Shown here piece after piece: positions 1-12,022 of a stretch of DNA of 64,000 nt (its first letter is position 1; every line of letters starts with the position of its first letter). The translations under genes and the position numbers were made by a program. This stretch comes from Actinostola sp. cb2023 (lineage: Eukaryota > Cnidaria > Anthozoa > Actiniaria > Actinostolidae). Under the pieces are notes generated by a model that saw nothing but the letters and a program-made list of their open reading frames with translations, had not been told where the DNA came from and ran no database searches. Where the stretch lies: assembly GCA_033675265.1 (NCBI GenBank), contig JAUJYZ010000280.1, positions 717,501 to 781,500 of the forward strand, in the 5' to 3' direction.

Positions 1-152
1 TCAAATGTGTGACCCGGTACGATGTAAAAAGGTCTAGTTTTGATATTGGTCATCCAAATGCCGTGCATGAGGCCTAGGGGATTTTGGTGTTCATAATGTT
101 ATGCTTTGTTGAGTCAGTACTATGCCCTTAATAACTACCTTTATCTTTTCAG

Positions 153-287
153 AACATTTCATTTAAAAGAAATCGCGAAACCCAACATTGACAGAATTCC
201 TGTAAACATCCATCAATTGCAGCTTCAATACGTCGTAGAGAAGGCGTCATATTCTCTGTATTGTGGTGCTTGTTCAGGGACGCAAAC
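153..287 (+). promoter_or_regulatory. Probable 5' UTR part of the GPCR 1 coding exon
   Basis: A strong splice-acceptor-like sequence (T-rich tract then CAG, ending at 152) lies upstream of the GPCR start codon at 288. A second weaker one ends near 274. This suggests that the coding exon has a short 5' UTR and that a noncoding first exon lies before the window or in its first 150 bases. Inferred from splice-site shape only. Bases 1-152 show nothing else I can assign. Confidence 0.35.
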
Positions 288-1298
288 ATGAACGGTACAT
301 CGGGATACATTCAAGGAATGACACTATCTCCGTCTGAAAAATCCTTTGCTATTTGTATAACTGTTGTGTTGATCCCGTTGATTTTAGCAGGGAATTTATT
401 AGTGATGACATCATATAAAATAAACCGTCGACTCAGGACACGTACCTATACATTCCTCATCAACCTTGCTGTTTCAGACGTGATTGTTGGTGGAGTTAAT
501 CTACCGATGTGGATATTCTGTATGGTCAACTACGGACAGTGTACGTCCCAAACGTTCCAAATGGTCTTCAAATTCCTGGATCGATTTGGTGCGTTTGCCT
601 CGATTTTCCATTTAACTGCCCTCAGCATTGAAAGGTACATTGCTGTTGTAAGACCTTACTTGTTCAATCGGCTGCCTAAGCGAGTCTTCTTTGGAGTGTC
701 AGCATTTGCGTGGATCTTCTCGATGTTAATGGCGTTGCTTTCCTGGCTTACTGTCACTCCTTTCTACACCAAGACATACAACGTTGCTGTTTTTATCATT
801 GGTTTTGTGGTGCCCGCCATCGTTGTAATTTCCATGTATGTTGGGATTTTCAAAGCTGCCAAATCTCTCATGAAGAGAACACCAATATTATGTGGACCAC
901 AAAACAATGGTCAGAATTCTACTATGCGTGAAGATCGCAAAGTGGCCGTAACTGTGGCAGTAATCAGCGGTCTGTTCATTGTCGCCTGGCTGCCATTTTT
1001 TCTCCTGTCAATCATTGCATCTTTTTGCCCCCGCGAGTGTCTTCCTGGAAACTCCGCCGATGTTTTACGGATGGTGGCAGCAGTGAAATGGCTTCACTAT
1101 AGCAACAGTGGTGTGAATCCTATTATTTATGCATTGCGAGATGAGGAAATGAGAAACACTTTCAAAACAATTCTTGGAATCAAGAGACTAAAGAGATGCA
1201 TGCGGAATCCATGTCGTAATGTGGTTAAGAAAGACGACCAGCACACTTCAGAGACTTCGGTTTCCTTCATAAAGAAATCCTCGTTATCGCGCAGCTAG
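288..1298 (+). CDS. Class A (rhodopsin-like) GPCR 1, melanocortin/adenosine-type
   Basis: Single-exon, 336-residue seven-helix receptor of the plasma membrane. The ATG at 288 is chosen because it gives a short N-terminus with an N-glycosylation site (NGT). The open frame extends upstream only through a TTG. Visible landmarks are GN in helix 1, LAVSD in helix 2, ERY at the end of helix 3, AWI in helix 4, a proline in helix 5, AWLPF in helix 6 and NPIIYA in helix 7, then helix 8 (RDEEMRNTFK) and a basic tail with two cysteines that could be palmitoylated. The second extracellular loop is very short and has no cysteine, while loop 3 has FCPREC. This pattern is known from melanocortin-type receptors. 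It is similar in sequence to the receptors at 12.0 and 28.2 kb. Ligand unknown. No frameshift or stop, so probably functional. Confidence 0.93.
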   Translation: MNGTSGYIQGMTLSPSEKSFAICITVVLIPLILAGNLLVMTSYKINRRLRTRTYTFLINLAVSDVIVGGVNLPMWIFCMVNYGQCTSQTFQMVFKFLDRFGAFASIFHLTALSIERYIAVVRPYLFNRLPKRVFFGVSAFAWIFSMLMALLSWLTVTPFYTKTYNVAVFIIGFVVPAIVVISMYVGIFKAAKSLMKRTPILCGPQNNGQNSTMREDRKVAVTVAVISGLFIVAWLPFFLLSIIASFCPRECLPGNSADVLRMVAAVKWLHYSNSGVNPIIYALRDEEMRNTFKTILGIKRLKRCMRNPCRNVVKKDDQHTSETSVSFIKKSSLSRS

Positions 1299-1473
1299 AA
1301 TCCACCTAAACAGACTGAGTTCGTTCGTTTGCTGTGTATATGTTTATAGGCTAGAATATTATTTATTAGGGCGGGATAAGTTCGTGTCTTCAACGCAATT
1401 TCATCCCTCATGGCAAAAGTTCATAAAAAGGACATGAAATATCGCTTTCTAAGCCGCGATGATAACTTCAAAT

Positions 1474-2085
1474 TTACAGTTGTTTTCACATTACTTTACC
1501 GCGCCACGTTGCGAAGTTGGTTGTCAAATTCCGAAGTACGTTGCGAAGTTCGCAACTACGTTGCCAATCAACTTGCGAAGTTCAAATCCTAGTTTCCAAC
1601 TTGCTTGTGACAGAGCTTCAGAACTTCGATCAAATACGAAGTTTGAGAATCTTGACAGAACTCGAACATTGTACTACTATTTGCAATCAACTGATAACGT
1701 AAACTATTTTGATGGTTGTTCGTTTCTAGTTTCAAACGGCGGCGGCGACTTCGTTTGACATCGGATTGTTGACGTTTGACAGGTCTATTCTTAGCATTTT
1801 GGCATGGGAAACTACACGTTTAGAACTTATTTCAGCTTTTAGTATTAATTAGTATGTATTCCTAATTGTACTAAATGTCAAATTTAAGAGTTCTGTCAAC
1901 ATACTGAAACCTCGTGTTGGATCGAAGTTCTGAACTTCGTTCGGGAGCAAGTTGGGAACTAGGATTTGAACTTTGCAAGTTGATTGACTAATTGGCAACG
2001 TAGTTGCGAACTTCGCAACGTACTTCGGAATTTGACAACCAACTTCGCAAAACGGTGCGGTAAAGTAATGTGAAAACAACTGTAA
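1474..2085. mobile_element. Foldback MITE with about 200-bp inverted arms
   Basis: The sequence starting TTACAGTTGTTTTCACATTA at 1474 returns as its reverse complement ending at 2085. The arms are imperfect and rich in GAAGTT/AACTTCG words. There is no transposase frame. Target duplication not resolved. The open frames on both strands here are by-products of the repeat. Bases 1299-1473 before it show no feature. Confidence 0.75.
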
Positions 2086-2165
2086 TACAGTTTGGAAAAC
2101 ACACTCGTTCAAATTAATCCCAAATTGCACTCGAAACCATATGATAACCTATTGCTGAGTTTCAC

Positions 2166-2720
2166 GTGACGTCATGGCGGCCATGTTGTTTTCCGATAAC
2201 AAATCATTCCTCATTAGTTCCTCTTGTTTATACCACCAACCACGTGACGTCATGGCGGCCATGTTGTTTCCCGATAACAAATCATTCCTCATTAGTTCCT
2301 CTTGTTTGTACCACCAACATGGCCGCTGCGTCTTTGTACTTTAAATCTCCAGGGATTGATTGCAAACCAACAATTGCTTGATTTCATTAGACGTTATTTC
2401 CGGTCTCGTGAGGAATTTTTATCAGCTGAATTGCACCTTTTCAATAGAATACTCTCTGCTTGATAGCACATGGAGGGCAGTGTTTGCCCGTCATTTGAAG
2501 CAAATAATGAGATTCAAGGAGTTTTAACAGCTGATTGAAAGCCAGCAATACTTATATCGTGATCGTACGATGCATTAACATTACTATTTAATAAATTCGC
2601 ATTGAAGAATGAAGTATATTCATTTAGTTTAATACATTGAAGAAAATCTTGATCATTAGCTGATTTCAAAATCATGACGTTCTTAAATTAATACTACTAC
2701 TATTAAAAAAAAATAATAAT

Positions 2721-2761
<41 letters not shown>

Positions 2762-3563
2762 TAATAATAATAATTATTATTTATTTCTCAAAGGTGCATT
2801 ACATAAAATGTCAATGCGTAAATAAAATAATAAAAATTATAAAATAAAATGGAAAGTTCTTTGACATCGTTTTACTACAAAGAAGGTGAGCCGAAAGGAT
2901 GTCTCAGAATTGGCAAAGACAGGCTGCACACACAGGTCAGGGGTTGTAAAACTAAGCATGGCAAAACATCAGACTTACCTTTACTGCAATGAACAGATAA
3001 AAAATAAAGGTCATCTAACTTCAAATCATCGTTACTGTATGGAATAATGCCCAGCTGCTTCACAGTAGAATCTTTGCAACAGAATTTCGCTTCTCAGCCT
3101 TCGCTTCTGAATTTTGAGAACACGTCAGTTGTCATTCCTTTCAAATAAAGATAACACATTATAGATTCTAAATCCATCTATTGGAATAGAACGACAATAT
3201 GTTATGGTACCAGAAGTAGGAGCCGTTATTTACTTCTTTGCTTATTCCTCTATCAAATACGATGATTAAAGTGATGACACTAGTCAGTTTCAAAGGTGCA
3301 GCTTACGGCTAGCTTTTCATAAAACAATGGAGTGATTGTGCTCACTGAATGGGTTCAAAACCGCGTTCATTCATATTGATTTGCAGCTACAGCGAACAGA
3401 AGACACACATTCAGTTCTGCTTTACAAATGATCTGGTTTGCAATCAATCCCTGGAGATTTGAAGTACACAGACGCAGCGGCCATGTTGGTGGTACAAACA
3501 AGAGAAGCTAATGAGGAACTGGCTACGTTATCGGGGCATCCAACATGGCCGCCATGACGTCAC
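2166..3563. mobile_element. 1.4-kb non-autonomous element with inverted ends (family A)
   Basis: The left end starts GTGACGTCATGGCGGCCATG and the right end is its reverse complement. The left arm contains an 80-bp tandem duplication (2166-2325). Homologous sequence extends about 130-200 bp inward on both sides, through CATGGCCGCTGCGTCTTTGT and the motif AGGGATTGATTGCAAACC. The interior has AT microsatellite (2695-2790) and no coding sequence. Related copies lie at 39475-41150 (interrupted) and 61142-61262. Confidence 0.7.
2695..2790. repeat. (AAT)n microsatellite
   Basis: Nearly pure AAT/TAA triplets with small interruptions, inside the family A element. Confidence 0.9.
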
Positions 3564-3818
3564 CTGCATGTAAACCAATAATTATCTTTAAAATATTTCT
3601 TAGCTTAAATCATATGTAATAAGTTAAGTACGTAGCTATATATACTATTTATATTGTAAAATACTGTGCACTTATTGTAGAGAAAGAGAATATAGTATTG
3701 TGAAGAAAAACCATTGATTGAAAAGAAAAAAATGTTTGAAATATTGAAGTAAAAAAGTGAACAATTCGAGTAAACAATCGCTGCCCGACATGACGCAGAT
3801 TAAGGAGACTCCCGCAAG

Positions 3819-4420
3819 TTATAAAATAACTATGATATAACGAACGCGTGCTCTGATTGGTCAAAGGATGCGTATTCCGCGTGCTCTATTAGAGCACACA
3901 GCACGCGCGCGCAGATATTTTTGTAACGAACAAAATTGAAAACTTGCATTAAAATCATAATTGCATATATTTTATAAAAGAAATAGAAAACTCGGCAGCT
4001 GTGCTTTATCAAGTTATAGAAGCACTTGGGGAATTGGATGAAGACTCGTAGCTTAAGCCTGGTCCTCACTAGCGACACAAGCGTAAGCACAAGCAACATA
4101 CGTAGACTCAGGACACCATTTATGCAATAGGTGTGACAAAAGACAATCAAAAAAAAAAAGAAAAAAAAAAGAAAAAAAGACAAGCACCGTTAATGAGCAT
4201 GTATTACTGAGTCAAAAAATAAATAAATAAATAAATAAAAATGTATTACTGAGTCTGCGTATGTTGCTTGTGTTTATGTCGCTAGTGAGGACCAGGCTTT
4301 AATCGGCTACGCCTCGTATATACGTACTTCTCCTAGCACTTCTCTCGTCTTCTTCCAATTCCCGCGTGCTTCTATAACTCAACAGAGCACGTTGCCCCGT
4401 TTTCTATTTCTTCATAAGAG
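3819..4420. mobile_element. Foldback element, family B copy 1, interrupted
   Basis: An inverted-arm element beginning TTATAAAATAACTATGATAT. It matches 22610-22953 in opposite orientation, including the words GATGCGTATTCCGCGTGCTC and CTTCTATAACTC. It is split by the TTAA-flanked insert at 4057-4298. No coding capacity. Bases 3564-3818 show no feature. Confidence 0.7.
4057..4298. mobile_element. TTAA-flanked MITE nested in family B element
   Basis: A 242-bp insert with termini GCCTGGTCCTCACTAG...CTAGTGAGGACCAGGC, flanked by TTAA at 4053-4056 and 4299-4302. TTAA duplication is known for piggyBac and Kolobok superfamilies. The interior has A-rich tracts. The family B sequence resumes on either side, which fixes the order of events. 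Confidence 0.75.
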
Positions 4421-6570
4421 GACAAAGACCCATAGGATGACGTCATCCGTCATGCAAGTTTACTTGTTGTTGCGACAATCCAATGTTTTTGGTTTGTTTC
4501 AAAACTTTTGCCACAATAACAGCAATAACATGTCTAAAACAATCTTAAAATCAAACGTTTCCTCGACTTTGGTGTTGAAAACATTGCGATACACCGAAAC
4601 TATGGATTTTTTTATAAAAAAAAGAACAAGAATGGTGAACAAAATGGCAATTATTTATATATTGATGAGCCCGCGCGATCTTATTGTGGAAAACCGCAAA
4701 TATACGTCAGCATGATGAACCGATCCCATGATGAGCCCGCGCGCACTTTTACCAAAAACCGCAAAACGCGTCATTACCACAGGGAGCCCAGTTTTTATCG
4801 TGCTCCCTGGATCTTTTGTGTCATGAATATTATTATGAATACAATTTTATAGCGGAAGTGCGCGCTACTGACGGCCATCGTCACGCCATCGGGGGCGCGC
4901 TGGGTTTGTTTTCTTCAGAATTTTGGTCTTTTCCAGAGAAATACAAGAAAAAACGAGAAAACTTACAAATGTGGTAAATATATATATGTGGTATGGGAAA
5001 GCACGAAAACACTCAAGGAGTAACTTTGGATCTGCCGCTAATTTTCCTAGTTTACCACAGGAAACCCAACGACGAGACTGACGTCTGTACACTCTATTAA
5101 TCACAAGTGAACATCTTGGCTCGCACACGCGTGCCACACTTTAACATCGAAACAAAGCCCCAGAGGAGGAGTCATGGGGAGAAGATGTCAACAAAACAAC
5201 CCGTGACCCATCCCCTCGGGTTTTGAATCTACTTACTCATCAATATGGCGGATCACTGCGGAAATTCGAGGGACTGTTCTCAGATCATTTCCTTGTTGTA
5301 TAACGTGTTTTTATTCGTAACTCATTGACATATATCGATTTGTACAGAAGCGGAAAATCAGTTGAAATTCTACGACTTCCTCAACGAACTGACGCCTGAA
5401 CAAGTATATACGTGTTCGCATGAGAATGAAATTTGAACACAAAAAGACAATTATATTTACGAGATATTGATGCCATTTTTTGCTATAGTTTAAACGTTTT
5501 TGTTTTTAATTTGAACCAGGCAATTTTTTTCCCTCAGTTTCTTCATGATCACCCCCAGTCGTTCAAACCCTATTTTGATGTTAATTTGATGCCATCTTGT
5601 ACGTGTAACACATGTCACTGTCGAGTGTGTAAATGGTGCCTGACCTCCGTGGACATTATTGAGTAAATAAAGTAGGTCCAATAGAGTGATTTCAAAGCAG
5701 AAGGACCAATATTTATGCATGAAAGTAGTACACATCTGTCAGCCTAAAAACCTATTATCAAACTGTTGCCTTTTGATTTACATATATATATAGATGATTA
5801 AGATATTGTTTTGGGATTTTTTTAGCAGCATACCGTTGTTAGTCGGTTACAAATTGATCAGGTCAAATCACCGATAAATGCTTGTGTATATATTTGGAGT
5901 GATTAAAACACGAATATTGTCATCAATGATGTAAATAAAGATGTTTTGATCGCTAATGAGAAGGGAAGTTTTGCTCTTCTACTCTGTGAGTAATTGAGAC
6001 GAGTTCAAGGCGTAACTCATTAATAATAATAATAACTTAATAATTTATATTGCAGAAATATACATGTTCTACGGTGCGCATTTACAGTGCTCAAACTATT
6101 ATAATATATAAACATGCTTAAAAACTATTAATATTAACTTGACTAGAAATGGAATACATTTTAAATAAATATATATATAAGTTATCTTAACTATCTTATC
6201 TATATGCTAATTTAAAGTCTCAATATGGCTTTTTCTGTAAGGAACTCTTGACTAGTATGTATTTGACGCAATTCCCGCTTGGCAAAAATTCCAAATTCGA
6301 GGAGCTATCACTCATACTAGACATAATTAGAACCTTTTCAAATAGTAGCTTCACTTTCTTTCTTTATACATTTTTCTTTCAATACAGATATTTTTATGGT
6401 AAACGACAGTTAAAAATAGTGAATATTCATATTGTAGTCTTTCTCCATTTAACCGGATGTCGCATACTGCGCTTAAACGATGGTCAAAATAAATAGGTAC
6501 CGTTAGTGATAGTTTTTTTTTAATGTAAATGAATTTTAAAGCAATTTAGATATTAAAACATGTGGCAGAC
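4421..6570. other. Spacer without identified gene
   Basis: AT-rich sequence with short GC-richer patches (4740-5160) containing ACCACAGGGAGCCCA words that recur at 19.8-20.1 kb. I see no coding exon, RNA gene or complete transposon. Short open frames here lack codon structure and homology I can recognise. Confidence 0.5.
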
Positions 6571-6984
6571 GACACGGCTCAAAAACCGCTGATTGGTTAA
6601 TATTTTTTCGCTTTGAGAGTGCGCAGTAAAGGATACCGCTTAATTTAGCGCGGGCTCATTGTTCAAAATGGCGGTCGAAGAGACACGTTCTTGACAAGAA
6701 AATTTCCCCACAAAAAGTTGTTTCAATCACTGTTCTCTTACGAAAACTCTCTTCTAATCAAAGGATATTGTAGAACCTGAGTTGATATGTTGAAATATGG
6801 GCTTCAATTCCAATATAGTAGCTTAACTGCCAAAGAAAACTATCACCACATCTGGAGGAAGTGTCAGGAATATCATAAACAACTACATCGGTATATCGGC
6901 ATTCTCCCTTGTGTTCTTCAATAATCAGGTGATCATTTTCCTTGAGGATATTTTTTTTGAATAGGTTGTCTCTTTATGAGGCAA

Positions 6985-7179
6985 TAGACCTCTTTAGCTT
7001 GTATGCAAATTGCCCATTTCAGATCATGTGATGTAAACACTGATATTCTCTGGAGAATTGTTCCTTTATATTTCTGAAATTTATTAGTTCATATTGAAAG
7101 GACTAATTCTCCAGAGAATATCAATGTTTACATCACATGATCTGAAATGGGCAATTTGCATACAAGCTAAAGAGGTCTA
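6985..7179. mobile_element. Palindromic MITE with TA ends
   Basis: Near-perfect 85-bp inverted arms (GACCTCTTTAGCTTGTATGC and complement) around a short loop, with TA on both sides. This suggests a Tc1/mariner-type non-autonomous element. It is nested in the 9-bp-duplication element. Confidence 0.75.
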
Positions 7180-9206
7180 TTCTGCAGTAATCGTCAATGA
7201 GACATCGATGCCAGTCATTAAAATCAGGCATAGCAAGAGCTGGAATGCCATCCAATCCATTATTCAGGTGTTGGATATGTTTGTACAACAAGCCTTCCGC
7301 TACTTCTTGCAATGTTGGTAAGTTTTTAAAACTTTCTTTTATATAGATATCAACTTTCTTGATGGCCATTGTCAGGGAATGATTGAAAAATGCGAAATTG
7401 AGTGTTATAGGGGCGACTAAGCTTACTCAAGAACATGCAAGAAAATCGAATGTTTTCTTGCATCTTCTTTCCTAAAATAATAATAGTATGAATATTAGAG
7501 CCATCTATTCGGCTTCCCTTCATCCTTTGCTTCATTACAAGTTACATTTCATGGTAAAATGTTGTATACTCACGAGGCATTATTCATGTCCATTTAGGAG
7601 TAACAACATGAATTAATAATTTTATTGATTAGACAATCATGACTCCCATTATGTACAGTACCCTCAGATTTATTCTTCAAATTGGTTTCTGTTGTTGATT
7701 TGATTTCCTTATAATAATAATGTTATAATAATTGCTTGTATAGCGTCTTATGGTATTTACCTATTCATTTCCCTTTTTCATGAAAGGATTTGATTTTCTT
7801 ATGGCATTGAGCTGTTATTAACTCATAGCATTTTGAGGTACATAGTAAATTGATCACAGTTTAATAATATAGTATGTAATAATAATAAAGATATATTAAT
7901 TATGTCATTATTCTTGTAGGTTACAGCATGAGTATCTACTAATAACAGGAGTTCATTGTACATCAAGATTGATGACATACATTTTCTGCCTTTCTTTTGA
8001 CTTTGTTGGTGCTTTTAAGAATATTAAAATATTGTTTGCCATCAAGATACATGTAGTTTTGAAAATGCACGGCTTGCAGGGTTACTTCAAACCAGGACCC
8101 AGTGACATACAAATCCTAGCTACTAATGTTGCCATAAGCCGATAAGGTTGAATTGATTCCCTTATTCTTTTGTGTGGCCAGTTGCCTTTTAAAATTGTTT
8201 GACCATGTCATTTTGTTCATTGTTTGGGGTATATTTACTGACCATATAATTAAAAAGTGAAAAATGAAGGTTACAGAGCAAGTCATTTTGAACATATGAG
8301 CCACAGTAGGGAATGGGCAAGATGTTGAACCAAATGCTATCAGCTACATGTAGTACAACACTACATACCAATATTTATTACATATACATGTATAAATAAT
8401 ATCAACAGGTACACAGTCATTGTTTTATTTACCTCAGTTACGAATTAGATGTTTTGTTTCACAATAAAAGTCAGTTTAATTCTTACTAATAAACATGTTC
8501 TTGCTTTAATTACCATAACTACCCGAGACCATACCAAATAAAATTCCAATATTTCCACTGACAAAATCAATACATTTTTTATCTCAAACCAATTTTCTTG
8601 TCTCTTGTGTATTCAAGATATCAATATAGTTATACCGTGTAGTTCATAAAACATTTTACAATGTAGATCAACCCTGATTTTTTGTGTACTGCATGACTTT
8701 TTGAAATAAAAATCTACATGTATTTCAAATGGACAAGGACTCACAAGTGGAATATTATAGAGTACGTGCATTTCACTCTGCATATTTAAAATATTTTTAT
8801 CAAACAATTTCCTTGTGCTTCAGAGTAATTTTGTTGATAAAATTATTTGTAGATATAACACCATATCCTGTCATATTGTAAGGCAGTTTGGAATTTAAAC
8901 TGTGTCTTGCATTATATAGAATGTCACTTAGCCTCTTGTAGAGTTCTATCTGATGATCGACTCTGTAAATTCCACAAACCAGTTGTATTCATTGTTTATT
9001 AAACCCGGCCATACAACCTGATTTAACGACTATGTCATACAACATATGTAATATATACACAAGAAAAAATAGCAAACCCCTGTCCCCATAGCCACCTGAA
9101 CAAACCTTTGTGCATTATCATTGACTCTTAGGGTATGCAAGAGAGGGACTGGCCGAACCAAACGCATGCTCTCCAGAATGAGGGGTGGCAAAATGGTCCT
9201 GAGAAT

Positions 9207-9331
9207 TGAAGGGGTCCCTGCAAGAACAGAGTAAGTGACTTGTGATCAAAACCCAAATTCTCCTTTGAAATTCAAAGAACAAGGATAATTTAGGCTTTGA
9301 TCCGAGGTCACTTACGTTATTCTTGCACAGA
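9207..9331. repeat. Imperfect foldback repeat
   Basis: CTGCAAGAACAGAGTAAGTG at 9218 is mirrored imperfectly by a complement ending near 9331, with GGGTCC/AGACCC at the edges. No coding capacity. Confidence 0.5.
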
Positions 9332-10442
9332 CCCTTTCAATTGCATTATTTAACCAGATCTCAAAATCTCAATTTTCTCCTGTCCATGTCTCAGCCTCAC
9401 ATTTTTAGAGTCTATGGTACAGGGTGAAGTCTTAAGGCTCTATTTTGTACTGTAGTATTCCAAAGTCTCGATTTTACACCCCTAGAATGTCATACTATTG
9501 TCAAAATGTGACTCGTTGAACATAAACCAATTACTGAAGGTGCTCTAATGGTGTTTGCATGCCTTTGGCTTCCAGGAATCATTGATGCTGATTTTATATA
9601 TCGTCCTAATAACATTTGGCAGTACTGTATACACCCTCAAAGTTGTACCTTTTTGGGGAGTACAAACCTGTTTTGTGTGGTTTAATACCTACATTCTGAG
9701 TGTAATCAGGCCTAATCTTGTACAATTTAATAATATCCCTGGCATATTTCAGAATCGTGGTGGCAATGATCATAGATATTTTCCACAAATAAAATGATTT
9801 GTACGAACTTTGTAAGGCCAAACAAAGTTTATTATGTCTTAAAGACCATACACAATGATGTTGGGATCCCTGTGTGCGTCCAGTTTGAAGTAAACAATAG
9901 GTTTTTGAATCAATAATTTACAACTTTGGGCGCTGGGAATCACTTCTTTAAAACGAGTGTACCACAAACTACTCGATTTGTTTACGTTTTGTCGACTGCA
10001 TGAATAACCAAACTTCAAATGCAAATTACAAAAATGGGTCATCGATGAAAAAAAGTGGGTTTTTGATATGTTATAAGTAGAGGCCTTAAAAGTATTTTGA
10101 GCACATCAAAACCCTTATGTCTGCAAACCTGACCTTAAGTCTGGGTAAAATGCAAGGCGATGTCGAATTTCCAAGAACCGATATGTCCGTGAAGATGGCT
10201 ACGTTTACCGTCTTTGATTTTAAAAACTGCAAATCTCTTGGAACCTGGAGTACTTCAGACAGGTAGATAAGTTAATAACCTTTCCCTGGTTTGACTCTCT
10301 TCGTGAAAAGAGCTTAAATTATTGGGTTTATATCTCCATGAAGTTGAAGTTTAGAGACGCCGTCTTCGTCCGCCATTTTGTTTTCGAATTTTCATGATCC
10401 TAATGCGCATGCGTGCGGTTTTTGAGCCGTGTCGTGGCAGAC

Positions 10443-12022
10443 AAAGAAAACAAAATCAATAATTCACAGTTTTTAAAAGACACCTTTTACCAAGTTCAAA
10501 GATCTTTACATTTGTTCACGTTCGCGTTTTAACGGGGTTTTAAATATAGCCGTTCCATTCTATTCCATTCCATTCTATTCAATTGTATTCTATAAAAGTG
10601 TTTTTTGATACTACTTTTAAAATCACGAACAAAAAAATAATAATTCACGAACAAATGTAAAAGATTCCATATGTCCAACATCCAATTACCATAAAGCTTC
10701 CAACAATCAATATATTTACCGTCGTAATTTGGGATGAGGTTCCTTTACATCCGAGCCAGAGGCTCATGATAAAAACGCACCGACAAAATAATAAGTAACA
10801 TCAGTTATTAATCAGTATGAGAAAATGATGAGAAAATTAAATACAAAGTCTGGAGTCAATAACACATCGACAAAAACTTTATGAAAATTTAGCACACAAA
10901 CTGTGTTTGCCCCGGGGCTTTGATTATGTAATTATTTTTTCTCATGATTCATCCGATCAGCTTAAAACAGTTTATAAATACGTTTCACAAAAATAAAATT
11001 TCAAAGTCAATATTACGGAATTTTTTTTTTTTTCATTTGTTGCTACGATGGTGACTGTAGATTTTTCTTAATGTGTTTTGGGAATAATGTATTCTAGTTC
11101 TTTTCATCAAACGTACGTAACGCACTCCAAAAACAAACATCGAGGACGCCAGCTAGTAAAATACATACACCTACCCTCACTCCTTTGAAACATGATATTC
11201 ACTTTGAGACAATCACGTGCATTTTCAAGCGAAAGTGAACTACACACATGTTGCAACCATGAGCTCCTGATCAAAAAGTACTTATCTCGTTCATTTCGAA
11301 CTCGGAAACTATAATTTATCGATCTGAAGGAACAAACATGTCAGTCATCTTCAAAGACGTGGATGCATTAACCATGTTTGGGAGTTAATAGTAGACGATG
11401 TGGCACTGTATGACTCGTTATTCTGTGGTAGTGCGATAAATAGGTGCGTTTGATTAAAGCCTCCTAAAGCGGAAGTTCCTGTTTCTGTTTGTTGGGTTGG
11501 ACGACTACCTGTATGAGAAAATTGAGTCGAAATTCCATTCGCAAGGGAAATATATTCTTAATTATAAAGTGGAACAGGGCTAAGTTGGACTGAGGTGCCG
11601 TGGTACATCAATTTGAGCGAACAGCTTTGTGGACCTGTTCGCTATCGATACTGGAATAATCAGTCGACGTCGTGGTGTTTACAACGACAGAACGGAGACA
11701 TTACAATTCGCCAGCAGAAGAAAAACAAGACAAGTCAAGTATTTCCCTTTTAAAATAGTTTTAATATTGAGCTGCTTGAGATTGAAGAGTTCTTAGCGAA
11801 CCCGACTTTCAGCGTATTCCTTTTATCACTCGACATTTCCGACGCAAGGCAGTGGGCTTGATTGGTTTGTTCTACACTTCCTAAATTGATAACATCCGCC
11901 TAGGAGAACTCCGATTATTAATCTACGAAAACTTGATCGTCTTACGGTCAGTAAACACATATTCGCCAGGACTGATATATAGACTTGTAATCACATCCAC
12001 AAAACTTGCAGCAAGGACGAAG
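10443..12022. other. Spacer upstream of GPCR 2
   Basis: Contains a short ATTCC/ATTCT run (10545-10590) and otherwise unstructured AT-rich DNA. The part after about 11450 probably holds promoter and 5' UTR of GPCR 2, but no TATA box or clear splice acceptor stands out. Confidence 0.4.

Larger units (their letters stand above)
6571..10433. mobile_element. 3.86-kb element with 9-bp target duplication (Mutator/MULE-like)
   Basis: Termini are GACACGGCTCAAAAACCGC at 6571 and the exact reverse complement ending at 10433. They are flanked directly by GTGGCAGAC at 6562-6570 and 10434-10442. A perfect 9-bp duplication is the mark of Mutator-like transposition. Both ends also carry CAAAATGGCGG about 90 bp inside. 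The 3.8-kb interior is AT-rich and has no transposase frame that I can recognise, so it is non-autonomous or decayed. It hosts a nested TA-flanked MITE (6985-7179) and a foldback (9207-9331). Confidence 0.75.

Noticed and set aside
7133..7369. Minus-strand frame with LPTLQEVAEGLLYKHIQHLN, and the opposite plus-strand frame ending at a GTAAGT donor
   Set aside because: Both look faintly coding, but part of each lies in a MITE and no neighbouring exon could be joined. Possible captured exon, not supportable.
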